Part shown: positions 47,797 through 52,841 of the stretch, piece after piece
Layout: every line of letters begins with the position of its first letter
Numbering within the stretch: position 1 is the first letter of the stretch
Origin: an uncultured Mycobacteriaceae bacterium
GTDB lineage: Bacteria > Actinomycetota > Actinomycetes > Mycobacteriales > Mycobacteriaceae
Direction of reading: 5' to 3'
NCBI GenBank assembly: GCA_902826815.1
Contig: CADEGF010000051.1
Span: 1 to 52,841 of the forward strand
DNA: 52,841 nucleotides
Program-made: the position numbers and the translations under genes
Notes under the pieces: generated by a model
Seen by the model: only the letters and a program-made list of their open reading frames with translations
The model's database searches: none
Told to the model about the DNA's origin: nothing

Positions 47797-48857
47797 TTCA
47801 CGGGACCCGGCGCAGGTGCTGTCTGCCCGCCGGGCAAGTGCTCGATCGGTAGCGGATCCGGAATGTGCTCGACCGGCGACGGCGCCACTGCGGGCGCTTC
47901 TCGCACTACAGCCGGAACCGCCGCGGGGACAACGGCTTCGGGAACATCGGGCACGGTCGCCATAGGCGCGGGGTCCGGCGCAGGGACGTGCTCCGGCACA
48001 GGTTCGAGTGCTGCGGACGGCGGCGGCGGCGGGAACACCATCGGGGCAACGGGCACGTCGGCTACCGGTATCGCGGTCTGCGCAGCCTTGCTCTCTGCCA
48101 ACGGAATCGAGCTTCCTGCGGCGGACAGGGTGAACACCGAGACAACCGCGACGGCTGCCACCACGGTGAGCGCCCTGGTCCGCACTGCGAACCCGGTGCG
48201 TTCGCAGGCTGCGACGTGGATGCGCTTGCCGTCAGACGATGCCGCACCGCGGGCCAGCGCGATCTGCGCGTCGTGCGTGGCGACGACGGGCACCGAGAGT
48301 GCCCTGTCGAGGGTGGCTGCGACGTCATCGAGTTTGGGCCGAGACCCCATCAGATAAAGCACTTCGGGCCGGGAATCGTTGGCGCCCATGGCGAAGTTCA
48401 GCCATTCGCTGAAGATGGCGAGATCACTGGTGATCGTGGTCGTCGTGGACTGAATCGCGCCGCTACGGGTGTCGATCATCGATAGCGCGGCCGAATCGAG
48501 CCCGAGCATGCATATGGCGGTCTTCTCCAGGGCGTTGGCATATCCCGTATCCCTCGCCCACGAACGGGTCGCCTCCGTCAGAGGTACGGATATCACTTCG
48601 TCGAATCCGCACTCTGTCAACGCATCACGAAGGGACGACACGTTGCCGCTTGACGTCACATGGACCGAGTCGACGACGTGGCCGCTCGCGGTCGCGATAT
48701 CGCGCACCCGGCGCGCTGTGGCGGCGGGTGCGCAGGTTCCCGGATCGGTGATGTCGAACGCATCGTGGTCGAGCGGATCGGCCGCGGCGTCTAGTTCGTC
48801 GACCAGAACCCATCCGATACTGGTCGACGTCTTCGACAGTCCCATTACTGTTCGCAC
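47793..48857 (-). CDS. DUF7159-like membrane protein
   Basis: 354 residues from GTG 48857, chosen because related mycobacterial proteins also begin with four to five residues before GLS-x-T-x-x-x-GWVLV. The cytoplasmic domain of about 230 residues has GLSKTSTSIGWVLVDE and ALSMIDTRSGAI, which look like phosphate-binding loops of the actin-like/ASKHA fold. A membrane segment follows near 231-247 (LTVVAAVAVVSVFTLSAAG), then a long Pro/Ala/Val-rich extracytoplasmic tail. Function unknown. Stop codons overlap with the convergent cutinase gene. Confidence 0.7.
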   Translation of the reverse strand: MRTVMGLSKTSTSIGWVLVDELDAAADPLDHDAFDITDPGTCAPAATARRVRDIATASGHVVDSVHVTSSGNVSSLRDALTECGFDEVISVPLTEATRSWARDTGYANALEKTAICMLGLDSAALSMIDTRSGAIQSTTTTITSDLAIFSEWLNFAMGANDSRPEVLYLMGSRPKLDDVAATLDRALSVPVVATHDAQIALARGAASSDGKRIHVAACERTGFAVRTRALTVVAAVAVVSVFTLSAAGSSIPLAESKAAQTAIPVADVPVAPMVFPPPPPSAALEPVPEHVPAPDPAPMATVPDVPEAVVPAAVPAVVREAPAVAPSPVEHIPDPLPIEHLPGGQTAPAPGPVN

Positions 48858-48883
48858 GCGCCGGGTTCCGCCCTCGTCGAATG

Positions 48884-48908
48884 TCGCCGCATCTTCTTGT
48901 GGCGGCGA
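48884..48908 (-). terminator. Hairpin downstream of the acyltransferase gene
   Basis: TCGCCGC (48884-48890) and GCGGCGA (48902-48908) form a seven-pair stem with an eleven-base loop, about 55 bases after the leftward acyltransferase stop and before the DUF7159-like gene. It may end the acyltransferase transcript. Confidence 0.35.
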
Positions 48909-48963
48909 TTAGTGCGGAGCTTAGATCGGTTGAACCCGTGCGGCGCCGGGAACTTCCGAACGG

Positions 48964-50229
48964 TTACCGATCTGCGACGAGGCCGTGACCACCCGCGCCG
49001 GCACGTGCGGCCAGCGCGGAGGTCAGAAAGCATCCGAGCAGCGTGTAACCGGCTACGCCTGCCAAACCGTTCTTGGCGAGCATGACAAGGGCGATTCCCG
49101 CGACGCAGATCAACACACCAGCGGCGGTCGAGGCGAAGCCGGTTGCCCGAACCCTGGCGTCCCACCACGGAATCGGCCGGTGCTCGAGCGGTGACAACAG
49201 GAAGAACACCCCCGCCATCACGACCGCGAAGACAACGGCGCGGAGCGCGAGAAGTCCCCAGAATCCCGGCGCATCAACGTCATACGCATCGAGACCGACG
49301 GCGTGCATCGAGAAGGTGGCGACGGCGATCGCCGGAATGTGCCAGAGGTAGAGCGTCATCGCTCCCCCGTTGCCGACCGCGACGACCCGCCACACCCGCG
49401 GCCGCTGCGCCCATCGCTGCACAGGCCCCGCGACTGCGACGAATGCGCACGACATCCAGAGGCAGTGCAGCGCAAGCAGAAGCGTCGGAGGCGTTACGTT
49501 CGACATGTGTTCGGTGCCGGTGACGACAAGCGAGACTTCGTACGGACCGAAGGTCGCAAGCAGGACCTGCGCGATGAACGCGCACACCGCGACCGCGAGC
49601 GCCACAGGGACGCTTATCAGCCTGCGCGCGTACGCGACACCGATCACGACGGGGATGAGCCAGACGATCAAGAAGTTGGGCAGCCCGGACAGGAGTTCAC
49701 CGGTTGCGATGCGAACGGTGTCGACGATGGTTGCCAGGACGAGAAGAGAGGCGACGATGCCCGTGACGGTGCGTCCCGTGCGCATCTTCGTCAGCGCGGG
49801 GACGAACGCCAGGGTCACGAGATAAACCCCCAGAAACCAGAGCAGTGCGACCGATTCCCTGCCGAGTCCCACCGCGGAGTCCGCGCCGAGGACCATCGAC
49901 GCCACTGCGAGCCCGACCGTCCAGAACGCGAGATACCAGAACACCGGCCGGCAGAGCCGCTGCGCCCTTGCGACCAGCCAGGTGCCCCACTGCGTGCCCT
50001 CGCGCCATCCGTACGCGCCCGCCGCGCCGCCGGCAAGGAAGAACAGCGGCATGACCTGTACGACCCACGTGATCGGGGTCAGCGCGGGTATTGCGCCGAG
50101 CAGATTCCCTATCCACAGCCCGCCCGAGTCGATCGTGGCGAGCAGCAGTGCACAGTGTCCGAACATCACGACGACCAGCGCGGTGAGCCGGGCGACGTCG
50201 ACCGCACGGTCGCGATCGGGCTTGGTCAT
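48964..50229 (-). CDS. Acyltransferase-3 family integral membrane protein
   Basis: 421 residues from ATG 50229; an ATG at 50274 would add 15 residues with no membrane character. It begins RDRAVDVARLTALVVVMFGHCALL, the acyltransferase-3 (OafA/YrhL-type) motif R-x10-H with about ten membrane segments, ending in a short basic tail. Family members O-acetylate or acylate extracytoplasmic sugars, lipids or antibiotics. No sugar or lipid gene is next to it to indicate a target. Confidence 0.82.
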   Translation of the reverse strand: MTKPDRDRAVDVARLTALVVVMFGHCALLLATIDSGGLWIGNLLGAIPALTPITWVVQVMPLFFLAGGAAGAYGWREGTQWGTWLVARAQRLCRPVFWYLAFWTVGLAVASMVLGADSAVGLGRESVALLWFLGVYLVTLAFVPALTKMRTGRTVTGIVASLLVLATIVDTVRIATGELLSGLPNFLIVWLIPVVIGVAYARRLISVPVALAVAVCAFIAQVLLATFGPYEVSLVVTGTEHMSNVTPPTLLLALHCLWMSCAFVAVAGPVQRWAQRPRVWRVVAVGNGGAMTLYLWHIPAIAVATFSMHAVGLDAYDVDAPGFWGLLALRAVVFAVVMAGVFFLLSPLEHRPIPWWDARVRATGFASTAAGVLICVAGIALVMLAKNGLAGVAGYTLLGCFLTSALAARAGAGGHGLVADR

Positions 50230-50341
50230 CTCGGCTAACGTGCTGGTGCCGGGCGCTGACGAGGTTAGCGGCATGACTACAGGATGCCGGGTGTCCGCCG
50301 ACCGCGGATGAGTAGGACTACCCGTCGGTGAGAGGTGACGA

Positions 50342-51049
50342 TTGACCGACGCGCGCTGCGAGATTGCCACGTCGAGTCGGGCACGAACGTATTCTTCCTC
50401 CGTGCGTAAGGACCTGCTCGCGAACGGCCGGGGTCGCCTGCTGGTGGTCGTGGCCTCGGTCGCGGTCTCTGCGGCCCTGCTCTACGAGCCCGCCACCCGC
50501 GACGAGTCTCCTGTAGCGAACCCGGCAGCCCCGGCGTCCAGCGCGGGGCACCCCGACCGGCCCGCGGCACCTGACCTGATCGCCGCCAGTGCGCCCGTCG
50601 CAAACCAGTCAGCGGGGTTCGCGCTACCTGTCGGCATCGCACCCGAGCAGGGACTGCAGATTCACACGATCTGGGTGGCCCGCGCCATCAGCGTGATGTT
50701 TCCGGAGATCACCACCATCGGCGGAGCCCGCCAGGATGCGTTGAAATGGCATCCGAACGGGTTGGCGATCGACGTGATGATTCCCAACCACAACTCTGAT
50801 GAGGGCATTGAACTCGGCAACCAGATCGCGGGTCTGGCACTGGCGAATGCGAAGCGCTGGGGCGTGATTCACGTGATCTGGCGGCAGGGCTTCTACCCCG
50901 GTATCGGTGCGCCGAGCTGGACTGCCGACTACGGCAACGAGACCGCGAACCACTACGACCACGTCCACATCGCCACCGACGGCGGCGGTTACCCGACCGG
51001 GCGGGAAACCTATTTCATCGGCTCGATGAGTACGGCGCCCCCCAACTGA
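50342..51049 (+). CDS. Membrane-anchored or exported protein with M15-like zinc peptidase fold (ARB_07466/VldE-like)
   Basis: 235 residues from TTG 50342, six bases after AGAGG; a GTG at 50402 gives a shorter form that starts just before the hydrophobic segment (33-48). After a Pro/Ala linker, residues 106-220 show HPNGLAIDVMI with H137 and D144, and YDHVHI with H207 and H209. This H-x6-D...HxH layout is that of the M15 D-Ala-D-Ala carboxypeptidase fold. The similar ARB_07466-like C-terminal domain is found in many actinobacterial exported proteins. Peptidoglycan hydrolysis is likely but not shown. Confidence 0.72.
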   Translation: MTDARCEIATSSRARTYSSSVRKDLLANGRGRLLVVVASVAVSAALLYEPATRDESPVANPAAPASSAGHPDRPAAPDLIAASAPVANQSAGFALPVGIAPEQGLQIHTIWVARAISVMFPEITTIGGARQDALKWHPNGLAIDVMIPNHNSDEGIELGNQIAGLALANAKRWGVIHVIWRQGFYPGIGAPSWTADYGNETANHYDHVHIATDGGGYPTGRETYFIGSMSTAPPN

Positions 51050-51052
51050 CGG

Positions 51053-51093
51053 GATCGGCCCGCCACCCCGGGGGGACGGGTGGCGGGCCGATC
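51053..51093. terminator. Strong bidirectional terminator hairpin
   Basis: GATCGGCCCGCCACCC (51053-51068) and its exact complement (51078-51093) form a 16-pair GC-rich stem with a nine-base loop, centred between two convergent genes that end at 51049 and 51109. No T-run is needed for such stems in mycobacteria. Confidence 0.7.
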
Positions 51094-51108
51094 GATTGGG
51101 GGCGGTGC

Positions 51109-51432
51109 TCAGGGTTGTAGGGAGAACACCGGCAGGGTGCCCTTGGTGACCGGTACTCGGACGTTGCCGATGTTCTTCTTCGGCGCCGGGGTGGTGGTGA
51201 TCGTTCCGCCGCTGCAGCTGACGGTCTTTCCGTCGACGATGACGGACTGACCGTCGTCGATCGGGATCGGGTAGCCGTCCTTGTCGGTGTAGGTGCAGCC
51301 TCCGCCGCCTGGGGTCTGCTCGTTGTCGACGGCGTGGGCGGTTGCCGGGGCGATGGCGAGAATGGCGAACGCTCCGAGGAGTGTCGCTGCGTACTTGAAA
51401 CGGGGCAGGTTGCGGGCGGTTGACGTGGTCAT
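51109..51432 (-). CDS. Small exported protein
   Basis: 107 residues from ATG 51432 with GAGGAAC upstream. A signal peptide covers about 1-34 (ATAHAVD). The mature part is a short beta-type domain with two cysteines (GGCTYTDKDGYPIPIDDGQS and VSCSGG) and a threonine/proline stretch. It looks like other small mycobacterial secreted proteins; function unknown. Confidence 0.75.
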   Translation of the reverse strand: MTTSTARNLPRFKYAATLLGAFAILAIAPATAHAVDNEQTPGGGGCTYTDKDGYPIPIDDGQSVIVDGKTVSCSGGTITTTPAPKKNIGNVRVPVTKGTLPVFSLQP

Positions 51433-51656
51433 CGTGGTTCCTCTCGGTGGGGTTTGGGGCGCTGCGGGGGGTGGAGTTGTTGAAAGAAATACTCCGGATT
51501 TCGCAGAGCGGCCGTAATCGCCCACAAGCCAGAGTTCGGCCCGTGCGAGGGAAGGGTTTCCTATCCGCCAGGCAAGGAAAAGCGGGTTCGGCGCGTCCTC
51601 ATTTGAGGGATTTCTGGCCGGACGAAGGCGGCGCCGAACACCTGGTGACCGCCAGC

Positions 51657-52304
51657 ATGGATCTCATGACAGAAATCATTGCGGGTGTCGAGGTCCCGGA
51701 AACGGCGGCGACCGTCGAAGCGACCCGACTCGTCCAGGAGACGACAAGCCCGCTCCTCTATCACCACTCGCGCAGGGTTTTCCTCTTCGGCCAGATCCAT
51801 GCGCACCTGCTCGGCGTGAAGCCGGATCCCGAACTGCTGTACCTGGCAGCCATGTTTCACGACACCGGTCTTGTGACGCCGTTTTCCGATGAGGAACAGC
51901 GCTTCGAGGTCGACGGCGCCGATCACGGGCGCAAGTTCCTGCTCGAGCGCGGTTTCTCGACCGCGGCCGCCGACACCGTGTGGACGGCGATCGCGCTGCA
52001 CACGACACCGGGAATTCCGGGCCGAATGGGCGCGGAGATCGCCACCACGCATCTGGGCGTGCTGACCGATGTGGTCGGCTTCGGCCTCGACGGGCTGCAC
52101 GCCGACCAGGTGAGCGAAATCCTCGCGGTCCACCCGCGAGGGGATTTCAAGCACGAGTTCCTCAGCGCCTATTTCGACGGTTTCAAGCACCGCCCGGAGA
52201 CGACCAACGGAACCGTGAACTCCGACGTTCTGGAGCATTTCATCCCCGGTTTCCGGCGCGTCACCTCCGTCGAGCGCATCCTCGGCTCGGCCTGGCCGAG
52301 CTGA
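51657..52304 (+). CDS. HD-domain protein (putative phosphohydrolase)
   Basis: 215 residues from ATG 51657; ATG 51666 is an alternative and a much longer frame upstream has no ribosome-binding site or domain. The HD metal set is visible: H36/H37 (LYHHSRRVF), H68-D69 in AAMFHDTGL, H90 in GADHG, and H115. Single-domain HD proteins of this kind include nucleotide phosphohydrolases and cyanamide hydratase-like enzymes. The C-terminal GDFKHEF and VLEHFIPGF segments are shared by that group. Substrate unknown. Confidence 0.82.
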   Translation: MDLMTEIIAGVEVPETAATVEATRLVQETTSPLLYHHSRRVFLFGQIHAHLLGVKPDPELLYLAAMFHDTGLVTPFSDEEQRFEVDGADHGRKFLLERGFSTAAADTVWTAIALHTTPGIPGRMGAEIATTHLGVLTDVVGFGLDGLHADQVSEILAVHPRGDFKHEFLSAYFDGFKHRPETTNGTVNSDVLEHFIPGFRRVTSVERILGSAWPS

Positions 52305-52713
52305 CCGGAAAAGCTTCATTCGGTCGCCGCTTTTATTCGGGATGGACTGGCCAGCGAGCGTTGGCACTGTGACCCTCGTGGGAACCAATTGGAACAGGTC
52401 GGCGGGGTACCGGCTAGCGCGACGGACGCGATCGAAGATGCGATCACCGCGTTCAAGGGACACCGCGCCGCCTTCGAGCTACTGAGGCAACGGTCGCAGA
52501 ACACCAACACGAAGCTGCGAACGCCGGCGGAACAGTTGATGGCCGATTTCCGGTCGCTGCGATCGCCCCAGAAAGCCTGCTCCGCTCGACTTTTGACGAG
52601 TTAGTACTGAGTTCCCGCGTCTCGGAACAGTGTCGGGTCGATGACTAGCGGTACGGTCACCGCCCATGATCAAGCTGGCTCGCTTGACGGCTGGTTGTCG
52701 CCGTTGGTTGCGC
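52305..52713. other. Stretch with no supported gene
   Basis: No gene could be supported between the HD-domain gene and the partial gene at the right edge. A rightward frame of 71 residues from TTG 52389 to 52604 lacks a good ribosome-binding site and known domain. No tRNA, repeat or clear hairpin was seen. Confidence 0.4.
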
Positions 52714-52841
52714 TCAATTGCCGGTTGGCAGCCCGATGTTGAGCCCTTCGCTGGCGAGTTCTTCGGGTAGGAATTGAAATCTCTGGTACTGCGTGACGGT
52801 AGTCGGGCCTGAATTGCCTTCGCTCTGGAGTTTCCGCGGAG
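52714..52841 (-). CDS. Partial 3' end of an unidentified leftward gene
   Basis: Reading leftward from the window edge gives 41 codons ending at TGA 52716-52714, with the last residues LASEGLNIGLPTGN. The residue mix (QRFQFLPEELASEG) looks like a real protein rather than a chance frame. The start lies beyond the window. Not recognised. Confidence 0.4.
   Translation of the reverse strand, partial: PRKLQSEGNSGPTTVTQYQRFQFLPEELASEGLNIGLPTGN

Noticed and set aside
52389-52604. Small 71-codon frame near the right edge
   Set aside because: TTG start without a ribosome-binding site, no recognisable domain, and ordinary composition; not enough to call a gene.

Overview
The window is GC-rich actinobacterial DNA, almost certainly from a mycobacterium and most like a fast-growing environmental species (Mycolicibacterium type). 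The evidence is the gene content: an antigen 85-type mycolyltransferase, a cyclopropane/methoxy mycolic acid synthase-like methyltransferase, an MmpS/MmpL transporter pair, a PknF-like kinase, DUF732 and DUF5078 secreted proteins, cutinase-like esterases, and mycothiol- and deazaflavin (F420)-linked enzymes. GTG and TTG starts and 1-4 base start/stop overlaps are common. I saw no rRNA, tRNA, CRISPR array, insertion sequence or integrase.

Region 1 (1-13.4 kb) is a mosaic of short units. They are a putative di-metal (ferritin-like) enzyme with its own FAD/2Fe-2S reductase, a PknF-like kinase, an NTF2-like protein that runs antisense into a NUDIX gene, a secreted GH16 glucanase, a type II NADH dehydrogenase-like flavoprotein with a mycothiol-dependent isomerase-like protein facing a TetR regulator, a DUF2993 protein with an SGNH esterase, a mycolate-type methyltransferase, and several small exported proteins.

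Region 2 (13.4-37.9 kb) is a catabolic block. A four-gene molybdenum hydroxylase operon (large subunit, CoxG-like, FAD subunit, 2Fe-2S subunit) runs rightward and ends exactly against a leftward eleven-gene operon. That operon reads, from its promoter, SDR, Rieske oxygenase, Baeyer-Villiger monooxygenase, SDR, class III CoA-transferase, two long/short pairs of acyl-CoA dehydrogenases, a thiamine-diphosphate lyase-like enzyme and an aldehyde dehydrogenase. Divergent from it is a rightward operon: beta-propeller (lactonase-like) protein, GntR/HutC regulator, two acyl-CoA ligases and an SDR. The shared 142-base control region carries a perfect 12-base palindrome of the TTGT-N4-ACAA type and a second imperfect copy, a likely site for the cluster's own GntR protein. 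Together the genes could hydroxylate a cyclic substrate, oxidise it to a ketone, insert oxygen, open the lactone, activate the acid to a CoA ester and degrade it. There is no hydratase or thiolase; C-C cleavage may instead use the ThDP enzyme. The substrate is not identifiable from sequence; a bulky cyclic (steroid- or terpenoid-like) compound is an inference.

Region 3 (37.9-52.8 kb) is cell-envelope oriented: an antigen 85-like protein, an mmpS-mmpL operon continuing into three small secreted proteins (one resembling Rv0455c, a protein needed for siderophore export in M. tuberculosis), a deazaflavin-dependent reductase-like protein, a DHA2-type drug exporter with a palindromic operator but no adjacent regulator, tandem cutinases, a DUF7159-like membrane protein, an acyltransferase-3 membrane protein, a putative zinc peptidase-fold exported protein, and an HD-domain protein. 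The last 0.5 kb is poor in genes and ends with the 3' part of a leftward gene.
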